From Deltaproteobacteria bacterium IMCC39146 (lineage in GTDB: Bacteria; Desulfobacterota; Desulfuromonadia; Desulfuromonadales; BM103), in NCBI GenBank assembly GCA_030005635.1, contig JARUHP010000006.1:106252-170251 (forward strand): a DNA stretch of 64,000 nt, written 5' to 3'. This document shows, in pieces, positions 16,475 to 25,636 of this stretch; the first letter of the stretch is position 1; every line of letters starts with the position of its first letter. Both the position numbers and the translations under genes were made by a program. Below the pieces are notes generated by a model. It had not been told where the DNA came from, did no database searches, and worked only from the letters and a program-made list of their open reading frames with translations.

Positions 16475-17011
16475 TCAAGTTTTTTGCCTGCCGACGAACT
16501 GCAGTGGAGTTCTACAGGCTCTGCAGAGGGCTTGATAGCTGAGACCGATCTTGTTGTGCATGATGCTGGTCAGAAGGTGCTCACGACAGCTGCAAGCGTA
16601 GAGAAACGGTCTTGGAACAACTCGGACGGGCGTGGTCTGGTAGCTGTGGCAGCGTTTTGGCTCAAGGCCGAAACAGTCACGCATAATCGCCTGCCACTCT
16701 GTGCCGTGCGGCCTTGGCTTCAGTCGTTTTTTTCGCGCCTGCCAGTTGACGACCAGATGAACCACTTCGTGGGCAATGGTCTGCTTTAGATAATCTTCAA
16801 GGTTATCTCTGAGCAACTGCAGATTGATGCGCAGACGGGTCGCTCCCTTTCTCTCAACAATGGCCTGGCCAGCACAACGGCCGCGCAGGGAGAAATCTAT
16901 CGAGGCTTCCGGTAGCTTTATGGCATAAAAATCGCGCGCGCGCTTTTCGGCGCAGCGAACCGCTGCAAGGGCTTTTTCCTGAAGCTCTGCTCTGGAAAGC
17001 TTATCGTGCAT
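16475..17011 (-). CDS. SprT-like zinc metalloprotease domain protein
   Basis: 178 residues. The zinc-protease motif HEVVH (81-85) is followed by HGTEWQAIMRDCFGLEP, the third-ligand region of SprT/Spartan family members. The C-terminal zinc ribbon is visible as YACSCREH and YQALCRACRTPLQFVG. The family degrades DNA-protein crosslinks in eukaryotes; bacterial SprT is poorly characterised. It lies between the nickel operon and the RelA-like gene, all on the minus strand, but the operator at 16437 suggests that the nickel operon has its own promoter. Confidence 0.88.
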   Translation of the reverse strand: MHDKLSRAELQEKALAAVRCAEKRARDFYAIKLPEASIDFSLRGRCAGQAIVERKGATRLRINLQLLRDNLEDYLKQTIAHEVVHLVVNWQARKKRLKPRPHGTEWQAIMRDCFGLEPKRCHSYQTTPVRVVPRPFLYACSCREHLLTSIMHNKIGLSYQALCRACRTPLQFVGRQKT

Positions 17012-17094
17012 ACTTAAATACTTATCTTGAAGAGTTTGGGTGTGCGGGTATGATACAGAGGGTCTTTCTTTAAGACAAGCACTTGAGTTGTGAG

Positions 17095-18330
17095 TCAGGT
17101 TTGTTCGCGGCGCAGGGTCTTGATCAGCTCTCTGGCCGGTTGATAACCGGAATGAATGAGCAGGACCTTCTCGCAGTCGGCCAGGGCCAGCTCAAATTGC
17201 TGCATATCGTAATGGGTCTGAGCCCGACCGAAGTAGCTATCAGGACGATTTGGATTGATGATCAGCGCCTGGTCGAAGTCTTTGAGTGCTTTTTCGTATT
17301 TTTTCATAACACGGTAGCAGAGACCACGATTCGCATAGCCCCGGTCACCTTCGGGGTCGTAGCTGATAGCACTGGAGAAGTCTTTGAGAGCTCGTTGGTG
17401 ACTGCCGATCGCAAAGTAGGCCATGCCCCGGTGATTGTAGACCAGGCCACGCATTTTGCGATCAAGCTGCATGCCGAGGAGTTGACCGTACAACGCGACA
17501 GCATTTTCGAGGTCATGATTGCTGTGGGCTTTCAGAGCACTTAGCATGGTTTTTTCCAGGTGGCTGGCCATGGTTGACGGGATCGGTCCAATGCGAGCCG
17601 GTGGTTCTGTTGTCGTGGGATGAGATATGGCTATAAACTCCTGATCCAGAACCTCCCTCTCGACGCTGGCACGTCGTTTACGACCATGCTGACGGATCTC
17701 CTTCTGGTAGTCACGAATCTCCTGAAAGATCAGGTCAGAAAGGGTCAGGGTGGCATTCAACGAAGCCAGCTTTCGGCGGATCGATTGGTTGGGCAAGGAG
17801 ATATCCGATTTGTAGACCAGTTCATGCTCTACCTCAGCCCAGGCATCCTGAAGAATAGTGCGCAACTGGACTTCACAGACTTTACGTACCCCGGGCATGG
17901 AACGGCCGGTCTGGGTCGCTTCCATACGCAGGGTCAGATGGACAGAATCATAGCCGAACTCGCGGAAAGAGTGCTGATTGGCTTTGCATTCTGTATCGAG
18001 AACTTCAAAGTGAGTGGCGAGCAGGTTGGAGACTGTTTCAATATCTTCAAGAAAAGGACAGACGATACGCAGACCGAAGAAATCATTGATCGTCACCATG
18101 CGTCGGCTGTCATTGGTTTTGTTCTGCTTGCGAAGCTTGTCAAAGTAGGCCTGAAAGCTTTTGATGCGGTACTTGATGGCCGGAGTGAGACCCTGCGGTT
18201 CAAGGATCAGGCGAACATCCTGGGCAAGCTGCTGCAGCGCCTCCTTGTAGACCGGCAGCTGCTGGTCATAAAGAACCTTCGTACTGCTCCGATCAGGAAG
18301 ACGGTCATGGCCGGTTGCGGGAGTCCTCAT
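17095..18330 (-). CDS. RelA/SpoT-domain (p)ppGpp synthetase fused to TPR repeats
   Basis: 411 residues from the ATG at 18330, which has GGAG six bases upstream; a TTG 12 bases earlier lies against that same GGAG and is rejected. Residues 15-215 are a small-alarmone-synthetase-type domain without an HD hydrolase: RIKSFQAYFDKL, DFFGLRIVCPF, FGYDSVHLTL and CEVQLRTILQDAWAEVEH keep the ATP-, GDP- and Mg-binding pattern. Residues about 265-405 contain three to four TPR repeats (for example GLVYNHRGMAYFAIGSHQRA and RGYANRGLCYRVMKKYEKAL), which bind partner proteins. Such a fusion suggests that a protein-protein signal regulates alarmone synthesis. No linked hydrolase is visible. Confidence 0.9.
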   Translation of the reverse strand: MRTPATGHDRLPDRSSTKVLYDQQLPVYKEALQQLAQDVRLILEPQGLTPAIKYRIKSFQAYFDKLRKQNKTNDSRRMVTINDFFGLRIVCPFLEDIETVSNLLATHFEVLDTECKANQHSFREFGYDSVHLTLRMEATQTGRSMPGVRKVCEVQLRTILQDAWAEVEHELVYKSDISLPNQSIRRKLASLNATLTLSDLIFQEIRDYQKEIRQHGRKRRASVEREVLDQEFIAISHPTTTEPPARIGPIPSTMASHLEKTMLSALKAHSNHDLENAVALYGQLLGMQLDRKMRGLVYNHRGMAYFAIGSHQRALKDFSSAISYDPEGDRGYANRGLCYRVMKKYEKALKDFDQALIINPNRPDSYFGRAQTHYDMQQFELALADCEKVLLIHSGYQPARELIKTLRREQT

Positions 18331-18391
18331 ACTGAGCTCCAAAGATCATGGTAAAGTGGAATTCTGTTCTTGGTATAGTGTAAGGGAAGAT

Positions 18392-18595
18392 ATGACCGAA
18401 GCAAGGAAAGCAGTAAAAAGTGTCATAAATACCCCAGTTTCAGAGCAGTCGTTTGAGAATCTTTACCGTCATTTGGTCGGCGGTGAACGGCTTGCAGAGG
18501 TTGTCGTCATCTATCACGAGGATGTTCTTGTTCATAAAACTCTGTTCATTCGGGGTTACCTCTGGCACTCGAATCAGGGTTGTCTGCTATCATGA
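18392..18595 (+). CDS. Possible small hypothetical protein
   Basis: 67 codons from an ATG preceded by AAGGGAAG (spacing 3-6). It reads MTEARKAVKSVINTPVSEQS and so on, ending GYLWHSNQGCLLS. The first 45 residues look protein-like (amphipathic helix, no low complexity), but there is no family match I know of. It is divergent from the RelA-like gene, and no terminator follows directly. It may be spurious. Confidence 0.3.
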   Translation: MTEARKAVKSVINTPVSEQSFENLYRHLVGGERLAEVVVIYHEDVLVHKTLFIRGYLWHSNQGCLLS

Positions 18596-18726
18596 TAATG
18601 TGGCCTGTGTCGTGTTATAAGGCGTTAAAATAAAGGCACATGATCACTCTCCTCTGCGATAAACCATCTCAACCAACATTAGCTTTTCATCCCTGACGCT
18701 CTATTTTATGAAGTGTCGAAGATAAA

Positions 18727-18752
18727 AAACGGCCTGTATGCACAGGCCGTTT
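18727..18752. terminator. Bidirectional terminator
   Basis: AAACGGCCTGT (18727-18737) pairs with ACAGGCCGTTT (18742-18752) around a four-base loop. It lies 39 bases after the stop of the minus-strand lipoprotein gene. Confidence 0.8.
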
Positions 18753-18790
18753 AAAAGATTCTTTTGTGTTTTGGTTAGAACGGACTGGTG

Positions 18791-19435
18791 TTAGATGATG
18801 CCTTTTTCTGAGAGGTCCTTGCTGACGGTATTTACAAAGTCCTGGACCATTTTCTCGAAGTTCCCTTCAATGACTGTTTCGAGTTGGCCTGACCAGATCA
18901 TCTCCTCGCTTTCCAGGTCGTACATAACCGATTCAACGGTTGCGATAACAAATTCGGTAGAGGTTGGAGGTTCGTATACAATGTCGGTTCTTCTACTGTA
19001 GTAGCTATTCCAGTTGTTGTAGTAGCCTCCGCCTCCACGCCTGCCACCGTAGTTGGGTCCAGAGGAGTAGCTAGAGACACGGCCAGGTGTCGTCACCGTT
19101 TCTTTTCGTGTATCGATCAGTTTGGTGATGAGGACCGAGTCACAGCCTTCCGCCTTCATCCTCTGAGTGATGGCTTCACGGTTTGCTTCCTGATTATTCG
19201 GCAGGTCTCTGTAGCTGGAAAAAGTTTTTATGCCCTGGCTGGCCAGTTGGCGACCAAAGCTGTCTTCGAAAATCCTCCTGAGGGTCTCATCCTTGGAAAT
19301 GCCTATTATGTAGACGCTTTTGACTTTCTTGGTGAAAGCAGGATCTGACCATGAGCCACTCATTGTGGTGCTGGAACAGGCGACAACCAATAAAGCGACG
19401 AGCACTAATCCCATAGTTCGCGTTAAATGACTCAT
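18791..19435 (-). CDS. DUF4136-like lipoprotein
   Basis: 214 residues from the ATG at 19435. Two earlier in-frame starts (19462, 19447) lack a spaced ribosome site and would spoil the signal peptide. The N-terminus MSHLTRTMGLVLVALLVVAC is a lipoprotein signal, with the acylated Cys after VVA. The body has the pattern GSWSDPAFTKKVKSVYIIGI, RRIFEDSFGRQL and EGCDSVLITKLIDTRKETV, which I associate with DUF4136-like envelope lipoproteins. A glycine/tyrosine/serine-rich insert follows (SSYSSGPNYGGRRGGGGYY). Function unknown; it would be anchored in the outer or inner membrane facing the periplasm. Confidence 0.75.
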   Translation of the reverse strand: MSHLTRTMGLVLVALLVVACSSTTMSGSWSDPAFTKKVKSVYIIGISKDETLRRIFEDSFGRQLASQGIKTFSSYRDLPNNQEANREAITQRMKAEGCDSVLITKLIDTRKETVTTPGRVSSYSSGPNYGGRRGGGGYYNNWNSYYSRRTDIVYEPPTSTEFVIATVESVMYDLESEEMIWSGQLETVIEGNFEKMVQDFVNTVSKDLSEKGII

Positions 19436-19598
19436 AGCCTCATTCATCCTTTGAGTTAGCATTCATTACTTTGCAAAGAATAACAGACTTATTGTCCGAT
19501 CTCAAATTTGGCTGTTCTGGATTGCAACGGTTATCGGTGCCCACCTTAAAGTAATGTGGTTTATCGTTATGTCGGCAGCTCAAATGATTCGCGGATCG

Positions 19599-20538
19599 TT
19601 AAGTAGCTTTTCCGCGGGAGAGGATAAACGCTCTTGCAATCAGGGCCAGCAGAACAATGGCCGCCAGGGTATGCCAACCGCCGGCAGTGTGATGCTCTGC
19701 CGGTGTTACCCAGCAGCTGATATCGATGCCAGCCCAGGCATAGAACAGATTAGTTAGCCAGCCGAGGACCAGGGAACAGACGGAGATCACGGCCAGATAT
19801 ACCATGGTCGCCTTTCTTCCCCAGAAACGTGCAACAACCGTCAAGGTGGCCGCGTTGGTCGCCGGCCCGGCCAGTAAGAAGACGAGAGCTGCCCCGGGCG
19901 ATAATCCTTTGAGAATCAGTGCTGCAGCAACCGGAGTCGAAGCGCTGGTGAACATGTAAAGAGGGATACCCACCAGCAACATCAGCACGAGTGACCCGGC
20001 CTGATTCTCAAAGAGCAGGGCAAAGAAGTCGACCGGCAACAGCGTCGCCAACAGCCCGGCAACCAGCAAACCGATCAGTAACCAGGCACCGATATCTTTC
20101 AGTAATTCACCAAAGGCATAATGAACACCAGCAGCCATGCATTTGGCCAAAGGTGCATTTGCATGAGACTCTGATTCACAACAGGAGCTCTGGCATCCGC
20201 AATCATTCTGCTCAACGTCAAGTTCCGATGTCTACTGCGGCAATAGATTGATCAGGATACCGGTCAGGGTTCCGGCAATAAATGCAGCAATGGGACGTAT
20301 GACCGTCATCACCGGATCCAGGAGAGCCCAGGTGATAGCAATTGAATCAACGCCCGACTCCGGAGTCAAGACCAGGAAAGCCGCCGTGGTTGAACGGCCA
20401 CCCAGATGCCTGGAAACGGCATCCTCAGGAACGATGGCCTTGATTAATCCGGCGGCAAGAAAACCGAAGATGACATAGGGGGCGGCATCGGTGAAGATAG
20501 GCCAGGTCTCAATCAGCAGATGCTGGAAGAGCTATCAT
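19599..20538 (-). pseudogene. Broken SO_0444-type permease (metal/arsenic-like efflux, DUF318 fold)
   Basis: Two open pieces belong to one gene. The distal piece (19599-20150) encodes 183 residues with several membrane helices (FTSASTPVAAALILKGLSPG, AGPATNAATLTVV). The proximal piece (about 20230-20525) reads LIETWPIFTDAAPYVIFGFL, HLGGRS, then TTAAFLVLTPESGVDSIAIT. Between HLGGRS and TTAAF the family normally has a segment with the LPLCSCG metal motif, so about 35 codons are deleted. An in-frame TAG after LINLLPQ then interrupts the junction to the cysteine-rich linker CGCQSSCCESES. The likely original ATG (20538, with GAAGG upstream) is out of frame by one base. Three lesions make it dead, although the second half could still be translated. 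Confidence 0.7.
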
Positions 20539-20548
20539 TACCTAACCT

Positions 20549-20788
20549 TCAGTTCTCGTTTGCTGGCGTCTTCTTGCGCGCGATAAGAAGTTTAGCAAAA
20601 ACCAGCAATATGGGCCCGCCGTGCATGATCAGATCAAAGATATCCACAGGGCGATTCAGCAGGCCATTGGCAAGCATGCGTAACTTTTCAACCAGGTGTG
20701 GCTCAGGCTTGAAAGGCGTCAGGGCCAGAAGGATTGCCACAGGAAGCAGAAATGTCCAGGGTATGGCGTTGAAAAACTTTCTGATCAT
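20549..20788 (-). CDS. Small membrane protein linked to the permease
   Basis: 79 residues with two hydrophobic segments (IPWTFLLPVAILLALTPF and GGPILLVFAKLLIA) around the motif EPHLVEKLRMLANGLLNRPV. Homologues of about 80 residues are often annotated, without evidence, as RND transporter, and they commonly sit next to SO_0444-type permeases. GGAGAAGG lies eight bases before the ATG. It precedes the broken permease by ten bases, so the operon has lost its main gene and this one may be an orphan. Confidence 0.7.
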   Translation of the reverse strand: MIRKFFNAIPWTFLLPVAILLALTPFKPEPHLVEKLRMLANGLLNRPVDIFDLIMHGGPILLVFAKLLIARKKTPANEN

Positions 20789-20914
20789 ATTTTACCCTTC
20801 TCCTCTCCAGTTTTGTCGATTGCTATCATGCACGATTGAACAGTCCTGTCAAACAGGTTAAGCTGTGACATTGAATCATCCTTTAAGCCTCAAACGCATG
20901 AAAGGCACCTCACT

Positions 20915-21379
20915 ATGAAAGTATATCTGATGCAGCATGCCCTTGCCTACTCTTCGCAAGAGAACCAGGAAAGGCCCCTCAGCCCAGCGGGTATTGATCA
21001 GGCCAAAGCTTCCGCAAAGGGCATCAAGCGCCTCGGTTTGAGCTTTGACCTGATCGTGACCAGCACCAAGCGCCGGGCACACCAGACGGCAGCCCTGATT
21101 GCCGAGGGAGTGCGTTTCCCGCATAGTGACATCATGACCTCAGAGGTGGTCCTGCCGCAAGGGCAACCGCAAGAGCTACTCGATCTGCTGAAGAAAGAGT
21201 CGCCACAAAGCAGCGTCCTGGTCGTTGGTCACATGCCCCAGCTGGCAAAGTTGAGTTCGCAGCTATTACAGGGGGGAGAGATGCTTTTCGAAAATGCCGG
21301 CCTAGCCTGCTTCGAGATCTCTTCGTCACACCCCGCCCGCCTGGAATTTTTACTTACTGCGAAACAGTTGGCCGCCTGA
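20915..21379 (+). CDS. sixA: Phosphohistidine phosphatase SixA
   Basis: 154 residues, a histidine-phosphatase superfamily member. The catalytic N-terminal motif is MQHALA (His8), followed by RPLSPAGIDQAK, the arginine TSTKRRAHQTA and the second histidine in VVGHMPQLAKL. SixA removes phosphate from phosphohistidine proteins such as the HPt domain of ArcB or PTS proteins. The last third is close to the Escherichia coli protein in layout. The upstream gene is divergent; the MORN protein follows after 30 bases. Confidence 0.88.
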   Translation: MKVYLMQHALAYSSQENQERPLSPAGIDQAKASAKGIKRLGLSFDLIVTSTKRRAHQTAALIAEGVRFPHSDIMTSEVVLPQGQPQELLDLLKKESPQSSVLVVGHMPQLAKLSSQLLQGGEMLFENAGLACFEISSSHPARLEFLLTAKQLAA

Positions 21380-21409
21380 CCGGGCCCCTTATCTCAGGAG
21401 ATTTTCATC

Positions 21410-21982
21410 ATGATCAAACGACAATTTTTTTTGCTATTTCTGGCTCTGGTGTTCACCGCCGGAAGCATGGTCTCGACCGTCGCTGCTGCAGGCAAAGGCT
21501 TCTATGATGATGGGCAGACCAAGTGGGAGTACCTCTTCAAAGATGGCGTCATCAGTGAAGCCAGGTGGTATAGCGAGGCCGGCGAACTGATCTCCCGAGA
21601 GACCTACGTTGCCGGACAAACGGATAAAACGGAAGGGTATTGTGCCGACGGTTCTGTGGAGTGGCAGGTCAAACTGCTCGAAGAGGGACGTCAGGAAATC
21701 ACCCGTTTTGACCTGGAAGGTCAAAAGACAGAACTCTACCAGACCGTTGCAGGTCAGGTTGATGGTGTCTATACGACCTTCTACGGAACTGGTCAGGCAA
21801 AGCAGATGGTCACCTACCGCCAGGGTGTTCTCAATGGCCCCGCAACAACCTTCTTTCCCTCGGGACAGGCGGAACATGAATTCTCTTACAGCAACGGCGA
21901 AGTGGATGGCCTCTACCGCACCTATTCAGAGGAAGGAAAGCTTCTCTCTGAATACATTTTTTTAAGTGGACAACTGCAATAA
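21410..21982 (+). CDS. Secreted MORN-repeat protein
   Basis: 190 residues. A signal peptide (QFFLLFLALVFTAGSMVSTVAAA) is followed by six or seven tandem repeats of about 20-22 residues of the MORN type-2 pattern (Y..G...w.y.F.dG...ea), for example GVYTTFYGTGQAKQMVTYRQ and GLYRTYSEEGKLLSEYIFLS. Such repeats form open beta-sheets and occur in antitoxins and in exported proteins of unknown use. The ATG follows CAGGAGA. It may be cotranscribed with sixA. Confidence 0.8.
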   Translation: MIKRQFFLLFLALVFTAGSMVSTVAAAGKGFYDDGQTKWEYLFKDGVISEARWYSEAGELISRETYVAGQTDKTEGYCADGSVEWQVKLLEEGRQEITRFDLEGQKTELYQTVAGQVDGVYTTFYGTGQAKQMVTYRQGVLNGPATTFFPSGQAEHEFSYSNGEVDGLYRTYSEEGKLLSEYIFLSGQLQ

Positions 21983-22064
21983 TGTTATCGAGTTACAACA
22001 GCTTTCTGCTGTTGCAAACGTCAATAGAATAACGTTTTGTTTTAATGACTATTGTTGTATAAAG

Positions 22065-22108
22065 GACGTTGCCTCAAAAATTTGAAGCAACGTCTTTGAC
22101 GTTTTTTT
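22065..22108 (+). terminator. Intrinsic terminator after the MORN protein gene
   Basis: GACGTTGC (22065-22072) pairs with GCAACGTC (22087-22094) and is followed by TTTGACG and seven T residues. Confidence 0.85.
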
Positions 22109-22161
22109 ATGGTCTGGTTTCGATTGGGTTGGTTGTTTTCGGTACATTATCAGGAGGTGAC

Positions 22162-24186
22162 ATGATGAATCTGCAAGGATTGAAGAGCCACGGCCGGCGT
22201 AGGGTTGTTCTGCCCCTGTTGCTGGTAATGCTTTGTGGAACTCCGGCGGCGGCGTTCCAGTTTGAGCTTGGCGAGTTGGAGGGTAGTCTCGACAGCACGG
22301 TCTCATATGGCATGAGCTGGCGGATGGATGATCAGGACAAGGATATTATCGGCTTGAGGGAAGGCGGAAACGCCTACTCGAGCAATGGAGATGATGGCAA
22401 TCTGAATTACGACAAAGGCGATCTGTTCAGTAATGTCACCAAGATCACCAGTGAGTTAGCCCTCGACTACGACAACTTCGGTCTCTTCGTACGCGGCTCG
22501 GCTTTTTACGACTTCGAAAACAATGATGAAGATCGAGAGCGAACCAAATTGAGCGATGACGCGAAAGACCTGGTCGGCAAGGACGCTGACCTGCTTGATG
22601 CCTATATCTGGGGGAACTTCGAAGTTGGGGACATGCCCGCCCAGATCCGTCTCGGTGATCAGGTTCTGAGTTGGGGTGAAAGCACTTTTATCCAGAACGG
22701 CATCAACATCATCAACCCCTTCGATGTCAGCAAGTTACGCGTACCTGGCGCAGAGCTAAAAGAGGGCCTTGTGCCGGTAGGCATGATTTCGGCATCAATC
22801 AGCCCAACAGAAAACCTGACCTTGGAAGGTTTTTACCAGTACGACTGGGAAAAGGTCGAGATTGACCCCACAGGATTCTATTGGAGTTCTACAGACATCC
22901 CCGGTGAAGGCGGCGACAGGGCTGTCCTCAGTTTCGGTGATTGGTCGGATCAAGGTACGGACTGGGGTGTTGCGGACTTACCATGGGGTACGGTGTTTTT
23001 GCCTCTGCCAGCCCCGGAAGGGGCCGACGACCGTTTCATGATGGTTCCGCGTGGCAAAGACGAAACGCCTTCTGACGATGGTCAGTACGGCCTGGCGGCG
23101 CGTGTTTATGCGCCAGGCTTGAATGATACAGAATTTGGCTTCTATTTCATTAATTATCACAGCCGGTTGCCGGTTTTAAGTGGCGTGACGGGAAATCAGA
23201 CCGGTTATACTAGAGCCATGACGGCAGCCACAACATTGCTAGCTGACGCCACAACAGGCATCAATTATGGTTTGACTAATGGCCTGACACCTACCGAAGC
23301 AGTGACGATTGCAGCCGGGGCTGTCAACGCAGGGTATTTGGAAAACGTGGCGGGGACAGGCCCAGATGGTTTGGCACTTTCCTATGCCGCCAACGAGTAC
23401 GTCCAGACGGCACAATACAAGGTCGAATACCCGGAGGACATCAAGGTGTTAGGAGTCAGCTTCAATACCGCAATCGACAGTATCGGGGCGTCCTTGCAGG
23501 GTGAATACTCATACAAAAAAGACGCACCATTGCAGATAGACGAGGTTGAGCTGCTAATCGCTGCACTGACCCCCCTGGCCGAGCTGAAACCAATCTTCCT
23601 CGAAAACCAGATTACCAACGGCGAGCAAGCAGAGCTTTCAACGTACATTCCCGGATATATTGAGAAGGATATCTCTCAGGTCCAGATGACGATGACCAAA
23701 CTGTTCGGACCAACGTTTGGCGCGGACCAGTTTGTAATGGTCGGTGAAGCAGGCTTGACGCACGTTCACAGCATGCCTAAAAAAAGCGACCAGCGCCTGG
23801 AGTCTTCGGGCACATACGTAACCGGCAATCCCAACCAGGCCGCAGTCGGTGGAGCACATGAAGGCAAACCTGCAGAATCATCCGACGCATTTGCCGATGC
23901 AACCTCTTGGGGCTACCGCATGGTCGCCAAGATGGACTTCAACGATGCCATCGGCGCCGTCACGCTTTCACCACGAGTTGCCTGGTCGCATGACGTCAGC
24001 GGTAATACACCAGGGCCGGGTGGCAGCTTCCTCGAAGACCGCAGAGCGATAACCTTCGCCCTTGGTGCCAGCTACCAGAGCACCTGGTCAGCAGACCTGA
24101 GCTATACTGATTATTTTGGTGCAAGTCGCTATAATTTGTTGAATGATCGTGATTTCGTTGCCCTCAATATCAAGTATTCCTTCTAA
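22162..24186 (+). CDS. DUF1302 outer-membrane beta-barrel protein
   Basis: 674 residues. AGGAGGTGAC puts the start at 22162 (MMNLQGLKSHGRRR); a longer frame from 22069 would run through the preceding terminator and is rejected. A signal peptide ends near GTPAAA. The rest has the DUF1302 pattern: FELGELEGSLDSTVSYGMSW, DYDNFGLFVRGSAFYDFENN, IRLGDQVLSWGESTFIQNGI, and amphipathic strands up to a C-terminal NLLNDRDFVALNIKYSF ending in Phe, as outer-membrane barrels do. It is the first gene of a block with DUF1329, YCF48, RND and acyl-CoA ligase genes, the usual companions. Family members are thought to take part in transport of hydrophobic compounds; the exact substrate is unknown. Confidence 0.9.
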   Translation: MMNLQGLKSHGRRRVVLPLLLVMLCGTPAAAFQFELGELEGSLDSTVSYGMSWRMDDQDKDIIGLREGGNAYSSNGDDGNLNYDKGDLFSNVTKITSELALDYDNFGLFVRGSAFYDFENNDEDRERTKLSDDAKDLVGKDADLLDAYIWGNFEVGDMPAQIRLGDQVLSWGESTFIQNGINIINPFDVSKLRVPGAELKEGLVPVGMISASISPTENLTLEGFYQYDWEKVEIDPTGFYWSSTDIPGEGGDRAVLSFGDWSDQGTDWGVADLPWGTVFLPLPAPEGADDRFMMVPRGKDETPSDDGQYGLAARVYAPGLNDTEFGFYFINYHSRLPVLSGVTGNQTGYTRAMTAATTLLADATTGINYGLTNGLTPTEAVTIAAGAVNAGYLENVAGTGPDGLALSYAANEYVQTAQYKVEYPEDIKVLGVSFNTAIDSIGASLQGEYSYKKDAPLQIDEVELLIAALTPLAELKPIFLENQITNGEQAELSTYIPGYIEKDISQVQMTMTKLFGPTFGADQFVMVGEAGLTHVHSMPKKSDQRLESSGTYVTGNPNQAAVGGAHEGKPAESSDAFADATSWGYRMVAKMDFNDAIGAVTLSPRVAWSHDVSGNTPGPGGSFLEDRRAITFALGASYQSTWSADLSYTDYFGASRYNLLNDRDFVALNIKYSF

Positions 24187-24204
24187 TCCGAAGGAGGGAG
24201 AATT

Positions 24205-25566
24205 ATGAAAAAAACAATTTGCAAATTATCGATATTTCTAATGGCCGGCCTGCTTTTGACCAGCCAGGGCTTTGCAGGCGTTTCTGCAGAGCAGGCGGAT
24301 CGTCTCGGCAAAGATCTCACCCCGATGGGTGGCGAACAAGCCGGAAACGCTGATGGCACTATCCCAGCTTGGGATGGCGGCATCACCACTCCACCGGCAG
24401 GTTATGAAAAGGGCATGCACCATCCAGACCCTTACGCCGCCGACAAAACACTCTTCACCGTAACGGCCGACAACATGGCTCAGTACGCCGACAAGTTGAC
24501 CGCCGGTCAACAAGCGATGCTGAAAACCTACCCGTCGTACAAGATGAATGTTTATCCGACCCATCGCAGCGCGGCCATGCCACAACGTATCTACGATGCC
24601 ACCAAGTCAACCGCAGTTACTTCTCAACTGGCTGAAGGTGACAACGGCGTGACCGGTTCGATTAACGGCATTCCTTTCCCGATTCCTGAAAAAGGCATCG
24701 AGGTCATCTGGAATCATATCCTGCGCTGGCGCGGCAACGCTTTTGACCGCAACTTCGGCCTTGCTCCGATGACTCGCGGTGGTGATTTTACCATGGTTGA
24801 GTTCAATGAAAAGGGTGATTTCCGCTACAGTCATGAGGGCATGACCGAGGAAAAATTCAACAATACCATCGCCACCTTCAAGCAGGAGATCTTTGCTCCT
24901 GCACGTGTTGCCGGTCGGATTCTGCTGGTTCACGAGACTCTTGACCAGAACAAGGAAAACCGTCGTGCCTGGCTCTACAATCCCGGTCAGCGTCGTGTGC
25001 GTCGCGCTCCAAATGTTGCTTTTGATAATCCAAAAGAGGGCGGCGACGGCCTGACCACCAGCGATACGGTTGACATGTACAACGGCAGCCCCGAGCGCTA
25101 TAACTGGGAGCTGGTTGGCAAAAAAGAGATCTATGTTCCTTACAACAGCTACCTGCTGCACAGCGACAAACTCAAGTACAAGGATATCCTCACTCCCTTG
25201 CACCTGAACCCCGACTACCTGCGTTACGAACTGCATCGTGTCTGGGTGGTTGAGGCAACGCTCAAGGAAGGCACCAGCCATATCTACAAAAGGCGGACCT
25301 TCTATGTTGACGAAGACTCCTGGCAGATTCTGGCCATGGACCAGTACGACAGCCGCGATCAACTCTGGCGTGTTTCCGAAGGTCATTGCATCAACTACTA
25401 TGAAGTACCGACCTTCTGGTCGACAGTTGAGACTCATTACGACTTGCAATCGGGACGTTATATTGCAATTAATCTCAACAATGAGCACTCCATGTACAAT
25501 TTTGATGTAAAATTTACTGGCAAGGAATTTACGGCCTCAGCATTACGCCGTTCCGGTAAGCGCTAA
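24205..25566 (+). CDS. DUF1329 periplasmic/outer-membrane protein (LolB-like fold)
   Basis: 453 residues. A signal peptide (MKKTICKLSIFLMAGLLLTS, then QGFAGVSA) is followed by the DUF1329 core: TPMGGEQAGNADGTIPAWDG, then NGIPFPIPEKGIEVIWNHIL, WLYNPGQRRVRRAPNVAFD, and DEDSWQILAMDQYDSRDQLW. Members resemble lipoprotein-carrier folds. It is always paired with DUF1302 in the genomes I know, here 18 bases after it with GGAGGG before the ATG. A strong terminator follows, so the next genes may have a lower or separate transcription level. Confidence 0.9.
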   Translation: MKKTICKLSIFLMAGLLLTSQGFAGVSAEQADRLGKDLTPMGGEQAGNADGTIPAWDGGITTPPAGYEKGMHHPDPYAADKTLFTVTADNMAQYADKLTAGQQAMLKTYPSYKMNVYPTHRSAAMPQRIYDATKSTAVTSQLAEGDNGVTGSINGIPFPIPEKGIEVIWNHILRWRGNAFDRNFGLAPMTRGGDFTMVEFNEKGDFRYSHEGMTEEKFNNTIATFKQEIFAPARVAGRILLVHETLDQNKENRRAWLYNPGQRRVRRAPNVAFDNPKEGGDGLTTSDTVDMYNGSPERYNWELVGKKEIYVPYNSYLLHSDKLKYKDILTPLHLNPDYLRYELHRVWVVEATLKEGTSHIYKRRTFYVDEDSWQILAMDQYDSRDQLWRVSEGHCINYYEVPTFWSTVETHYDLQSGRYIAINLNNEHSMYNFDVKFTGKEFTASALRRSGKR

Positions 25567-25581
25567 CAGCGCATAACGTTA

Positions 25582-25618
25582 ATTAAAACGGCCGGGCTTA
25601 AGGCCCGGCCGTTTTAAT
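25582..25618 (+). terminator. Strong intrinsic terminator after DUF1329
   Basis: ATTAAAACGGCCGGGC (25582-25597) pairs perfectly with GCCCGGCCGTTTTAAT (25603-25618) around a five-base loop. It is functional in both orientations. Confidence 0.85.
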
Positions 25619-25636
25619 CTTTAGAATGGAAATTGC

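Noticed and set aside
20220..20235. Read-through of the TAG in the permease gene as pyrrolysine
   Set aside because: No pyl genes or context are seen, and the gene has two other lesions, so a dead gene explains it better.
22069..22161. Longer amino end for the DUF1302 protein
   Set aside because: It would start inside the preceding terminator and put about 30 residues before a clear signal peptide; AGGAGG supports 22162.
24607..25488. 293-codon minus-strand frame
   Set aside because: Antisense to the DUF1329 gene; shadow frame.
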